Of a stretch of DNA of 64,000 bases, positions 54,571 to 63,911 are shown one piece after another. Position numbers and translations under genes: made by a program. The stretch's first letter is position 1. Every line of letters begins with the position of its first letter. Origin of the DNA: Locusta migratoria (lineage: Eukaryota > Arthropoda > Insecta > Orthoptera > Acrididae); the NCBI GenBank assembly GCA_026315105.1, contig CM048755.1:763425301-763489300 (forward strand), given 5' to 3'. Below the pieces are notes generated by a model. That model had not been told where the DNA came from and did not search any database. It saw nothing but the letters and a program-made list of their open reading frames with translations.

Positions 54571-55472
54571 ACGTAGGACTGTCACTCAGAAACGGACAGC
54601 AAAACTTTTCAAAAATGCGTCGAAAGTCAACTTATGCCACACTTACTACCAATGTCTTTATCCCTTGTAATTACTTGCAGCGTATTTACGCATTCAGAAT
54701 ATTATTAGCCATTGTAGGTGTTGGACATGTTTGACTGTAGTAATGTTCAACCATTTTTTTCTATAATGCGGGAAGAATAAAACACTGGGAAACTGCCATT
54801 GAAGGGCTTAGCAAAACTGCTTCAGGCTTAACTTGTAACCCCAGAATCGAATATTACATTCGAATTTCAAAATTAGATCTCGTCTTCTGCAAAAGTAGTT
54901 GTGAGTAAATGCACGGGGCGTAACAGGCTGGCAGCGCTCCACTCATAAGAATATTGGCCTATACGCCAGACTGCTCCCCCCCCCCCCCCCCCCCCCGTCT
55001 GTTCCTCCGGCGTAAACACGACGGTGCTGCTACAGTGGCGAGGAAGATATCAATCCTCCTCCCTCAAATGTTCATAATGATCAAATGTTTGTAGAACTTA
55101 TGGGACTTAACTACGGGGTCATCAGTCCCTAAACTTACAAACTACTGATGATCTAGCTAACACTAAGGACGGCACAAACATCCATGCCCGAGGGAGATTC
55201 AAACCCCCGACCGTAGTTGCCGTGCAGAACGTGACTGGCACGCCGCTCCTCCTGCCTCCCCTTGTTCAACAGGGGCGGCCGGCAGGTAGTCGAGGCGCCA
55301 TGGCACAGTTCCCGAAGCCGCTCCCTCCGAGGTTTGGTTTCGAATCCCCTCTTGGGCATGAATGATCAGTTTGTCCTAAAAAAAAAAAAAAAAAGAAAAG
55401 AAAAGAGATGCGGCAGATTAGCCGCCCCTCGGAAAGTGCCGCACGTTTCGCACGTGCCTTGCGCCGGCCCTG
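54455..55472 (+). mobile_element. Repeat with CAGGGCCGGCGCAAGG end (reverse at 55472)
   Basis: It is the partner of 48104-48895 in the opposite orientation; the outer end at 55472 read in reverse is CAGGGCCGGCGCAAGGCACG. It contains a C run of about 21 (54976-54996) where the other copy has CCCCCTCTC, a SINE at 55066-55246 and an A-rich stretch at 55379-55400. The transposase scrap 54340-54570 leads into it. No duplication flanks the outer ends. Confidence 0.7.
55066..55246 (-). mobile_element. SINE (head type A), 12-bp TSD
   Basis: The tail in reverse is ACAAACATTTGATCATTATG; box B is GGGTTTGAATCTCCC; the head is shortened (ends GCGGCGTGCCAGTCACG). The duplication TCCTCCTCCCTC (55054-55065) against TCCTCCTGCCTC (55247-55258) differs once. 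Confidence 0.88.
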
Positions 55473-55488
55473 AATTGCAAGTTCATGG

Positions 55489-55680
55489 CGCGCTGGATTA
55501 CCCGAGCAGTCTGAGGCGCTGCAGTCATGGACTGTGCGTCTAGTACCGGCGGAGGTTCGAGTCCTCCCTCGGAGATGGGTGTGTGTGTTTGTCCTTAGGA
55601 TAATTTAGGTTGATTAGTGTGTCAGCTTAGGAACTGATGATCTTAGCAGTCAAGTCTCATAAGATTTCACACATATTTGA
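55489..55680 (+). mobile_element. tRNA-derived SINE (head type C)
   Basis: The head is GCGCTGGATTACCCGAGCAG with GTCTGAGGCGCTGCAGTCAT, box B GGAGGTTCGAGTCCTCC, and the tail CACACATATTTGAATATT. The body between is the same as in types A and B (GGAACTGATGATCTTAGCAG). Flanks TTGCAAGTTC and CTGCAGAAGTTC may be a decayed duplication. It separates the foreign block from the Gypsy RT. Confidence 0.85.
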
Positions 55681-55689
55681 ATATTTCTC

Positions 55690-56937
55690 CCTGCAGAAGT
55701 TCTTGTAATCGACGTGCCTTGTTACAAAATCCTTTTATGAAACGTCGGTAGTATGAGCACAACCCGAAAAAACTTCTCACATCACGAATGTGCTGAGGAG
55801 GTGGAAATTCTGTGACTGCCCTTACTTTATCTGGATCAGGACGAACACCATCTCCGTTGACCAGGTGCCCCAAGATTTTTATCTCTTTGGCGACGAAGAG
55901 GCACTTGTTTGGATTGAGGCGGAGTCCTGCAGCCTGAACACACTTCAACACAGTTGACAGGCGACTCAAATGTTCTTCAAATGTTTTAGAGAAAACGACA
56001 ATGTCATCTAAATAGCAAAGACTAGTCGTCCACTTAAGGTGTCGAAGAAGCTGTCCATCATGCGTTCGAATATGGCCGGAACATTACATAATCCAACTGG
56101 CATTACTTTGAATTCATAGAGGCCGTCAGGTGTAATACAAGTCGTCTTCTCCCTGTCACCTTGGTCAACCTCGCTTTGCCAGTAACCTGTCTGCATGTCC
56201 ATAGGTGAGAAGTATGTAGCTCCTTTCACGCAGTCTAAAGTGTCGTAAGTGCGTGGCAGTGAGTAAACATCTTTCTTGGTGATTTCGTTCAGCCGCCGAT
56301 TGTCGACGCAGAATCGCCACGTGCCATCCTTCTTCTTTACGTGGACCACCGTAGACGACCATGGACCCTCCGAAGGTTGAATAATGTCATCGTGCAACAT
56401 CTTCTCAACTTCCTCCCGAATTATCCGTCTTTCAGCTGGCGACACTCTATACGAACGCTGCATAATTGGTGGATGTTCCCCAGTATTGATACGATGCCTT
56501 ATCGTGGGCCGTTTCGTCTGACTTTTCCCCTGCTGATGTTTGAATGCACCCGAAAATTCGCGTAGTATACTTAACACCCGCTGGCGTTGCTCCTTGGTCA
56601 GTCCGGGCCCTATTGGCAGTTCCACGTTTGTTTCCTCCAGCGTGTTGTCTGTACTTACAGCAGAGCATGGGTCTTCTTTGATGACGTTGATGTCACCGTC
56701 CTGGATTGGTTCAGCTGTCCCGATACACATTCCTTTGGTGATAAGTTGCGACTGCTCGTGACAGTTAGTGATCCATGTCTCTCCTCGACCTCCTGCAATG
56801 CTTATCATAGCTGCTTGTATGTAAATTTCTTTCGTGAGTCTGATAAACTTTTTACTATCAACAAGCACTTCACAGTTTAATCTCTCAACTGAGTTTTTGA
56901 CTGCAACTCTTCTCATCGTCAACGGCGGGATCGTCAC
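55690..56937 (-). pseudogene. Reverse transcriptase of Gypsy copy 2
   Basis: The 309-codon frame 56937-56008 begins in the protease-RT linker and reads KRPTIRHRINTGEHPPIMQR, SYRVSPAERRIIREEVEKML, GPWSSTVVHVKKKDGTWRFC, VDNRRLNEITKKDVYSLPRT, FSPMDMQTGYWQSEVDQGDR and FKVMPVGLCNVPAIFERMMD. Near 56040 the frame shifts; the other frame contains CYLDDIVVFSKTFEEHL, the catalytic box. The frame 55969-55690 continues with LKCVQAAGLRLNPNKCLFVA, LGHLVNGDGV and FFGLCSYYRRFIKGFCNKAR. It is the best-preserved RT of this family here. Confidence 0.92.
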
Positions 56938-57800
56938 ATTGTTAACGGCAAATAACTTCCCAGAAAATTCTGTATTACGTCAACCCGTGGAACAACTACT
57001 TCAATTTTCAGCTCAGATCTTCCACAGTCAATGATAGTTTGGGTTGCCTGAAGGAAGTCCCATCCGAGGATAACATTGTGACTACATTTTGTTAACACGA
57101 CAAATTCAAACTGCTGGATCCTGTTGTTGGTGGTTATTTTTGCGACACAAGTTATTGCTGGCTGGACGTACTTCCTTTTGTGTCCCAGCCTCGTCGCCGC
57201 TTTTGTGTCTCGTTCCGTTGTAGGTGTCGGTGGCCGAGTGGAATGAGACCGACACAGAAATAAAGATAGCACGCTGGTGCAGGTACGCAGGGGAGCAGCC
57301 AGAACTAGAAACACTAGAGTAAATTAGAATGAGATATATATTGCACAGAATTTATACAATACTTAACGTTTACATAGTACTGCAGAATGTTGATACATAG
57401 TTGAGCTAGAGTCCTGCCTAGTGCCTAACTGATAGCCAAGTCTTCACTGGTGCCTATCGGATTCCGAAGTCTTTACTGGTTCCTAACTCAGTCCCAAGTG
57501 GCCGATGTCTTTTCGTGGTGGCCCCGAGCGGGGTTGCAGCAGAGGGCGCTCGTGGCTGTCGTGAGAACGCCGCGCCTTGTGTGCATGGCGGCGCGCGGCG
57601 AAATTAGGTGGCGCGCACTTTGCACTTGTGCGACACCACACTTTCCATTCGCGACCTTCGGCACAGTTGCTCCTGTATCACAGAACATTAAAAATTGTGC
57701 GGCGAAATTATGCGAAAATACAGAGAAGGACGCTCCTGAATCAACAAGTGCCCGGACAGGTTGGCCGTCGATTATGACGTCCATGAGATTTTCCGACATC
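56934..57800 (-). pseudogene. Aspartic protease of Gypsy copy 2, split by a solo LTR
   Basis: The first half (57799-57641) reads MDVIIDGQPVRALVDSGASF with the DSG active site at residues 20-22, and ends at PKVANGK. The second half (57174-56934) resumes with KYVQPAITCVAKITTNNRIQ and CSHNVILGWDFLQATQTIID, where ILGWDFL is the conserved flap-side motif. The solo LTR at 57179-57640 sits between. The protease would cut Gag-Pol during particle maturation. Start codon cannot be fixed because it is translated as part of a polyprotein. Confidence 0.9.
57179..57640 (-). mobile_element. Solo LTR of a second LTR family, 4-bp TSD
   Basis: In reverse it begins TGTGGTGTCGCACAAGTGCA and ends GGGACACA, so TG...CA. 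CTTT lies on both sides (57175-57178, 57641-57644). It is 462 bp and matches 38632-39134. It interrupts the protease frame exactly. A TG/CA element with a short duplication and no interior is a solo LTR left by LTR-LTR recombination. Confidence 0.85.
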
Positions 57801-58203
57801 TTAGCAACTGTCGCCCATGGAGGATTTTCATCTGCGGGGCGTCATAGTTGCCGGGGGAGTATTTTGTGGACACGTAGGCCGGTTCATTGGCTGCCGTTTG
57901 GCGTCTGCAGCGTAAGTCACAGCAGGGCGACGCCATTCTTCACGTCGGGTGCCATTGGCGGGGCAGACCGGAGCTATTGCCTGAAATACCTCTTCCTCAG
58001 CGGCGTCGGCTCCCTCGTCACTTACAGGGCTTACATCTGATGCTCGCTCGGTCTAAATGTCCCGGCTGCCATAAATGTTGTAAGTCTTCTCTCACAATCT
58101 TTCGTATGAGCGAAGCGAAGTCATGCTGTTTTTCCACATCGGCCATAGGGACTACATTGGGGCGTCTGTCATACTTCTTTCGTCCAACTCTCCTGTGTTG
58201 CAT
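57801..58203 (-). pseudogene. Gag C-terminal part of Gypsy copy 2
   Basis: The frame 58203-58018 reads MQHRRVGRKKYDRRPNVVPM, ADVEKQHDFASLIRKIVRED, LQHLWQPGHLDRASIR, matching decayed sequence at 39656-39830 in copy 1. Frames in the rest give AADAKRQPMN and QNTPPAT; no full zinc knuckle is visible (a CRPANG- and KCPGCHKC-like plus-strand stretch is a shadow). The N-terminal capsid part is deleted: gag abuts the LTR fragment directly. Confidence 0.75.
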
Positions 58204-58209
58204 CTCGGG

Positions 58210-58547
58210 CAGAGTGCTCTGCTACGTATACGCAGACAGAATGTGCCAGAAAGTAGAAGAATAGTTAACATAAGAAACAAGTATAAATTATAAATGGGAG
58301 TGGAATAGGAAAGGAAATGCCTAGTAGTGGTACAGTGTACCCTCCGCCACGCACCTTACGGTGGATTGCGGAGTATTTATATAGACATAGATGTACAAGT
58401 GAATATAAGAAAGATGTAGAACATTTTGGAATTGTTGATTACAAAGAAATATTTTTTCCTGCGGACGGGATTGAACCGACGACCTTCAGCACCGCAGTCG
58501 GTGACGCTATCCCCTGCCCCTCGAAGTAAGGGAACACGCCTTTGCCA
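58210..58547 (-). repeat. 5' LTR of Gypsy copy 2, truncated, with a LINE tail inside
   Basis: In reverse it starts TGGCAAAGGCGTGTTCCC, then the tRNA-like segment (58460-58522): GGGCAGGGGATAGCGTCACC, box B TCGGTTCAATCCCGTCC. It matches the 3' LTR (GAATTGTT(A/G)ATTACAAA, GTGCTCTG) until 58210 and then runs into gag; the last part of the LTR, the primer-binding site and gag N-terminus are missing. Confidence 0.8.
58293..58395 (+). mobile_element. About 100 bp of CR1-like LINE 3' end inside the LTR
   Basis: ATGGGAGTGGAATAGGAAAG, CCCTCCGCCACGCACCTTAC, GGTGGATTGCGGAGTATTTA and a tail TAGACATAGATGTA match the 3' UTR of the 3699-8556 subfamily. It is a severely 5'-truncated insertion. Confidence 0.85.
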
Positions 58548-58569
58548 TCCCAACACACATATATCGTAT

Positions 58570-59045
58570 CCATTAGAATTGTTTACTATTGCGCGATAAT
58601 AAAGAACTTTCTGCGCTTCTTTGTACCTTCTTGACGTCCTATGTCAAGCCTGTCTGGCGTGGGTCCCACACCGCACAGTAATATTTTTGTAAATGATGGA
58701 CTCACTCTCTCTCTTTCGGGATTTGTCGCTTCTTCTAACTGTTCTGCCTCAAAGCGCAGCCTCTGAATCGTCTTTCGCACAAATTATTAATGTTGGCGTC
58801 GCACGTAAAGTTGTCAGTAATTATAATTAGTTCAGTTGACAGCCATGAGTTTCGTGCGATTTATAATGTAACGTAATGTAGCATTGCGTGGATGACCTCA
58901 GGCTTTCCTTGATTTCCGGTCAACTGTAACCTTTCTCACCATCTAGATATCTTGTATAGATCATTTAGCATTTAATAATGGTCTTTTGATGACCTTACTA
59001 GACGGCAAATGACAGCATCATCTGGAATAACCCTGCGCCCGCTGC
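58570..59045 (-). pseudogene. Decayed CR1-like RT fragment
   Basis: Minus-strand reading gives PDDAVICRLVRSSKDHY (RT motif 5 with one residue changed), LNDLYKISRW, GKPEVIHAMLHYVT, ITDNFTCDANINNLCERRFR and VWDPRQTGLT with VKKVQRS. The order agrees with the CR1-like copies (FADDAVVYLLVKS... LEYCCPLWD). Stops and frameshifts are frequent, and no tail is seen. Confidence 0.65.
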
Positions 59046-59048
59046 TCA

Positions 59049-60060
59049 TGTTATATGTACACTGCTGGCCATACAAAATACGACACCTTGAAGAAAGCAT
59101 CAAAATCAGCTGGAATATGTAAATGCATTTACGGAGACGAGAGGTGCACATGATACCCGCACATCAGTAACTGCTAACACTGATGAAATAGATCTCGGGT
59201 GAACAGCCTGGTGTGTGTGTGCATCGACCATGTTGCCATCATCAGGTGTGCTGATGTACAACAGCGCACCAGGCCGTTCACCCGATATCTATTTCATCAT
59301 GAAATACGCCCGGAGAAACTGAAGAACTACAACTGCTAACACTTTTTATATTGGACGAAGAGAGCAACCTCTGGACGTCCTGGAATTATTTTTTCGTCTA
59401 GTTGTGTTGGATAAGCAGCATCAGTATGTCTCGTAAAAGACATTGAGCATCTTTGGAGCACGTTTTGGAATTCATGGAAGGAAGAATAGTTCCCTACACG
59501 GACTTCGGTTTATCCTTAGGGCAACAGATCATCATGTGAGATGCAGCGAAGCAACTGTGATGCTGATCTGTGTTTGCTGGACGCAGGAGGGACTGTGTAC
59601 GGATGGGAGCGTTTGCAGCCGCCTCATTGCAGGCACTCTGTGCGCAAGGCAGTGGTGGATCGCTATCACAACGAATTAATTAGATCTGTTGCGAAGCACG
59701 TACCATCCCAAGTCTTCTGCAAGGCTTTCATTGTCGCGTTTACCACTGCGTTAACGCCAAGGGCGTTTGCTCCGGCAATAGTGCGTAGAACGAGGGTCAT
59801 GAACAGGATGTTGTTTGCAGCGCTAAATCCGGTTTCTGTATTCACCAGCACGATGGTCGGATTCGAGTCTGCGGACACCGTTGTGACTGTCTGTTCCCGT
59901 ACTCAACGACGTACTGGTTTTACACCTGCAACACGCAATGTTCAATACGTCTTCATCGCCCATAGGAATGCATTGCTGCCTCTCTTTCCTCCCGATCTCT
60001 CGCCTGACCAAACGTCTCGTCGAAGATAGCAGAAGATGTATGTATTCCACCTTTCACCGT
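59049..60060 (+). mobile_element. Tc1-like transposon remnant, right end missing
   Basis: ACACTGCTGGCCATACAAAA (59058) resembles the terminal repeat of a common insect Tc1 group. Transposase remains read HGRKNSSLHGLRFILRATDH and, in the other frame, EGRIVPYTDFGLSLGQQ near 59475-59520, CVCWTQEGLCTDGS, then FCIHQHDGRIRVCGHR (about 59840-59880), and SPDLSPDQ-like at 59995 where SPDLSPIE would be expected. Frames change often. The right terminal repeat is not found before the SINE at 60150. Confidence 0.65.
59181..59330. mobile_element. 150-bp foldback insertion with 12-bp TSD
   Basis: AACTGCTAACAC flanks it at 59169-59180 and 59331-59342. Arms 59181-59213 and 59267-59299 (TGATGAAATAGAT(C/A)TCGGGT and following) are inverted with 31 of 33 matches, loop 53 bp. 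After the second arm a further 31 bp (GAAATACGCCCGGAGAAACT...) completes the insert. No protein. A 12-bp duplication is usual for LINE-type integration, so it may be a hairpin-ended retroposed piece. Confidence 0.85.
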
Positions 60061-60149
60061 ACCAGATCAAATTAACCAATATGTAGAAGCGGCAAACCCG
60101 GAGCCTCTATGGTAATGTCGAGGGTGAAGCATCGGATCAGTGAAATCAG

Positions 60150-60325
60150 GAGGAAGAGCCTTGCCGACTAACGCCTTGCTGCGGTGCGCGCGGCCGTTCG
60201 CCGTAGGAGGCTTGAGTCGGCATAGTTTGGGTGTGTGTGTTGTTATTAGGATAAGTTAGTTCAAGTAGTTTGTAAGTTTAGTGACCACTACAGTTAGGTC
60301 CCGTAACTTTACAAACATTTGAACG
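60150..60325 (+). mobile_element. Decayed tRNA-derived SINE
   Basis: TAACGCCTTGCTGCGGTGCG and CGCGGCCGTTCGCCGTAGGA resemble the type B head; the body GTTAGTTCAAGTAGTTTGTA and tail TTTACAAACATTTGAACG are clear. Box B is damaged (GGAGGCTTGAGTCGG). Confidence 0.8.
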
Positions 60326-62368
60326 TTTTTGAAAATGTTGCCAATACTCGATACAGATTTCATCATCTCCCTTATGGTGTTGTATTTTCAATCATTTGAT
60401 CTTTGTGCAACGTATTATTTTACAAATAAATTAGACTGTAGTTTATCTGGTGCCTTCTTTTACATTCTTTATGGACAACGGCCAGCCGTTTGGATTAATA
60501 AGAGCAGAGGGACTATGTGACACGTCCCTGCTGAATGTCAGCCACCACTTTGCTGAAGTCGATGATCTTGCATCTATTACCACAAACTGTCACCTTTATG
60601 ACAGTAAATCATGGATCCGCAATGGACATTAATAAGATATGTTCATTTTCCTGCATAAATCATATTCTCTCAGTCTCATTGTTTATTCATAACTGTTTTT
60701 CTCGATATTCATTAAAGTACCATGCGGACATAAAGAAATATTTTGTTACATATGCTGCTTAGTCATGCACTCTTTAACTGTATAGTAGATCTATCACTGT
60801 CTCTGTTTGTCTTATATGTCACTTTTTAATCAGTAATTGAAACACGCTGACATTATAAAAGCTTACCAGAAAGTATCACGCTCTCTGTATATTCAGAACT
60901 GTTGTTCTGTGTATTAAGTAAATTAGCATGGACACAGTTAGAAAATCTTTGCCACGTGTGGTAATAACATGATTCACTGTCATATATTATAAATACATGG
61001 AAATACATATTTACTTATTCTGTAATTCAGTGCCTCTCAGGCCGAACGTCACCATCTCCGTGCTCTGTAATACCTTCAGGGTTAACCTCTAGTGATTGAG
61101 TGTAAATTGAAGTCCAGCTAAGTAATGTGCATTTTTGGAACGGAATTGCCATTGGCATCCCGAAAGTATTCAAGACGTAATAACTTTTCAGTTAATTAAC
61201 ATTTCCTTGCCGATAACGAAACTTCTGTAATCGCTGACATTTATTTGTTGCTGTCGTTAAACTTGATGTTCGTCTCATGCAGACTCCATAAACAGTTTTA
61301 CTCATTGCAGTAAAATTAAGGACGCCTACCGATATATGTAGAGCCTCTCATTTCGCTTCGGTGTTGGTGGTAACCTGTCATGTCACTCAACGAAACGAGA
61401 CACCGATAACGTTGTGGAGCAATCCTGGTAAAAGACCACAACCAACGGTGATTACTCAAGGATAGCCTCAGGTACTATGTCAACGTTACGAGGAGGAAGC
61501 GGGACTCTCGTGACGTCGCATCGCATGCACAACTGGACAGAGTTACGTCCTGCCAGTGACACAGAGAAATGCGTGCTGATACTCATACCTGACGGTCGAC
61601 AGCCTTCACATCATTCCGTTTTCTTATGGCAACTCAAACTGTCGGAAGAGACTTCCCTGCTAGTCGAAGTTATCGTTTTACATCACAAACTCCGTGATAG
61701 TTGAAAAGCCAAATACGTGTGATAGATATTGGAATGCGCTCATATTGTTGGCCCTTCCCACTCTCACGATGACGCTTACTGCAGAATCAGGTCACAACCC
61801 ATTTACGAGTCCCCCTATTCATTCATTAAAATCAGCTTGTGTAGTCAATGCTAAAAGTAAATACTAATCCACCTCATTTGAAGACAATGTGCAGCATGCG
61901 GCTCGGCGGCCGCGTTCAACTATTGCATAAGCCCTGACGACATATGCACAACAGCAGCATTTCTCTCTCTCTCTCTCTCTCGGTGGTAGGTGCGCCCGCA
62001 CTGCAACGGTTTGTGCTCCACTGTTACTTGGAGGAGAGAGAGTATAAAGAAACCACAATCATGTCGCTGCAAATTTCTTTGCAGCACTAGTCAGGAAAAC
62101 GTGAAAATAGTTAAATATATGCGTACTAGGAACGGATATTTCAACAGTCCACTTAATACAATAGAATACACGACGGAATCGATATACCTGACTTGAAGTG
62201 AGAAATTGTGCTGGATATTTGACATGAATGTGCGGAGGTTTTCTAGATCTTATGTACGGTGTGTATCAAGTATAAAGAAATTTCAACACAGTTTCATTTG
62301 AGAGAAAACGTGTCACAATTTGCAACTGACAGGCGGCTCTAGACATCATGTCACAAAGAGGGCTGTCC
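60326..62368. other. No gene recognised; one microsatellite
   Basis: About 2 kb, AT-rich to 61300 and more balanced after. The frames at 60329, 60450, 60535 and 61477 have no domain motif. A (CT)n run of about 24 bp lies at 61960-61982. Bases 62369-62400 (GCCGGAAGTTCTAGTCCTCC, CTCGG) look like a loose SINE box B. Confidence 0.45.
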
Positions 62369-62400
62369 ACGCCCGCCGGAAGTTCTAGTCCTCCCTCGGC

Positions 62401-63005
62401 CACAGGTTAGCGATGGCGGTTTTTCATCCACAGATTAAACTTACTGTAAAAACCGCTCAATGTAACCGGTTTTAAGTTTCTTATTGCTATTGTTTCTAGA
62501 ACACGTATAAAAGTCAAAAATTGAAAATTTTGAAGAATTCTTAAAACCTTTGCATTAAACTTTTCTTCAAGATATTTAGAATCAAAATACCTGGTAAAGT
62601 AGAAAAGTGTCGCTTTTATTGAACAGTAATGCGGGGTTGAATACCGGTTTTCTCGTAATGATTCTGAATCTCGGTTGAAAAATCTTATTGTAATCAAGAA
62701 TCACAAAACTATATGAGCATTGCGAATAGTCAGTACAAAAGGGTAAAAGCGGAGGTTGGTGAATTCTGTCTTTCGTGATAAGTTTGGCTATTCCGGGGGC
62801 CACAAACAGATACAGGCATATAATGGACACAGGCAGCAGAACATCTATTTTCTTTTTAAAGTTTTAACTTATGTGAGCTGGAGGTAACAACACTCTGTTC
62901 TTGATGATCCAATAATAAAAACAGTCAAGGTAGGTCATTTATTAAAATGGCCGCTTTCGGCACATTTACTCGATGATCGTCATAAACTCGTAATTTTAAT
63001 AAATG
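62401..63005. other. No gene recognised
   Basis: AT-rich; the minus-strand frames at 62407-62830 show no known motif. It ends with the SINE duplication ATTTTAATAAATG. Confidence 0.45.
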
Positions 63006-63198
63006 TTTAATTTTTTTTAATCTATGTGACCTCTTTGGTCATCAGTCCAGACTTACAAACGACTTAAACTAAGTTAAACTGACCTAAGGGAAACACAGAC
63101 ACCCATGCCTGAGGGAGTACTCGAACCTCCGACGGCGAGCAACACCGCACGCTCCACAGCAAGACGCCTTAGACCGCTCGACCACTCCACATGGGGTC
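63006..63198 (-). mobile_element. tRNA-derived SINE (head type B), 13-bp TSD
   Basis: Head in reverse: CATGTGGAGTGGTCGAGCGG, GTCTAAGGCGTCTTGCTGTG; box B GGAGGTTCGAGTACTCC. The usual ACAAACATTTGAACATT tail is missing: after GGACTGATGACCAAAGAGGT it ends in an A-rich run. The duplication ATTTTAATAAATG is perfect at 62993-63005 and 63199-63211. Confidence 0.92.
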
Positions 63199-63211
63199 AT
63201 TTTAATAAATG

Positions 63212-63824
63212 AGATTTTTGCGTATATGATTATTTTTACTACTTGTTTTTTTCTGTTTATATTATAATAATGAACGAATATCTAAGTTTGTAATTTATTA
63301 TTGTTTTCAACATTTTAAGACTAGTGGAGCACTTTGTAAAGTACTGCCAGGCTCTGTATGATGCCATTTAAAACACAACCTACGTTCGGCGCCGACAGCG
63401 AGGTACTGCCCTATGAACAGACGGAGGCAAGTATTGCACATTGCATGTGCATACGCCTGCGCAATAGGCCACGCCACAGGGTCTCAATGCCTCAACAACA
63501 GTTGTATTAATTGTTAAGCCTTGCGTTTGTTTCTCGTTTCTAACTCGGGTGTTTTTAAATTACTGCTGGTCGCATTTCCTAGTTTCTGCGATGACCTAAT
63601 ATTTCACAGCAGGGGCAATTTCAGGGATAAATGTCACTAGGTGTGTCATTATTAAGAAAGCAAAAAACAAAAATCAGACAGAACCACTACTACAGAAAGT
63701 GGCTGGACCAGTGTATTTATAAAGTTATTGATGATAACTGAAAACCGGTTTTAACGAACACCGATTATTTTTGAAAAAATACTGCCATTGGTCTTAACCG
63801 GCGAGTTTTTTCCCTCAATAGGAT
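63212..63824. other. No gene recognised
   Basis: AT-rich at first, then balanced (63330-63520). No frame of note. Confidence 0.45.
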
Positions 63825-63911
63825 GATGTTTGTCTTGTTCTTAAGTTAAGTTCAAGTAGTTTGTATGCCTAGGCATTGATGACCACGGTACATAGATTTA
63901 CAAACATTTAT
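63825..63911 (+). mobile_element. SINE tail fragment
   Basis: GTTTGTCTTGTTCTTAAGTT, TTCAAGTAGTTTGTATGCCT, TTGATGACCACGGTACATAG and ATTTACAAACATTTATTT are the body and tail; the tRNA-like head is gone. Confidence 0.8.

Larger units (their letters stand above)
46874..58547 (-). mobile_element. Gypsy (Ty3) LTR retrotransposon, copy 2, with a 7.4-kb foreign block
   Basis: On the minus strand: 5' LTR (58547-58210), gag end (58203-57800), protease split by a solo LTR (57800-56934), RT (56937-55690), then a foreign block (55680-48104), integrase C-terminus (48103-47653) and 3' LTR (47635-46874). Proteins match copy 1 closely in order and sequence. About 1.4 kb of RNase H and integrase is missing where the foreign block sits. 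The LTR flanks share no duplication. Copy 2 keeps the protease and YLDD box that copy 1 lacks, but has frameshifts and stops of its own. Confidence 0.85.

Noticed and set aside
48096..55480. An 8-bp hAT duplication around the CAGGGCCGGCGCAAGG ends
   Set aside because: Flanks CCGCTGAC and AATTGCAA do not match, so a single hAT insertion of the whole block is not supported.
55153..55543. Frames across the SINE and GC-rich repeat end
   Set aside because: They run through a SINE head and repeat ends; no protein family.
58018..58203. KCPGCHKC-like zinc motif on the plus strand near 58060
   Set aside because: The minus-strand frame here is the recognisable gag; the plus-strand Cys pattern is incidental.
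22845..63198. Many segments with good tRNA box A and box B that could be called tRNA genes
   Set aside because: Each is followed by the common SINE body and tail, most have target duplications, and none shows a clean cloverleaf with a defined anticodon.
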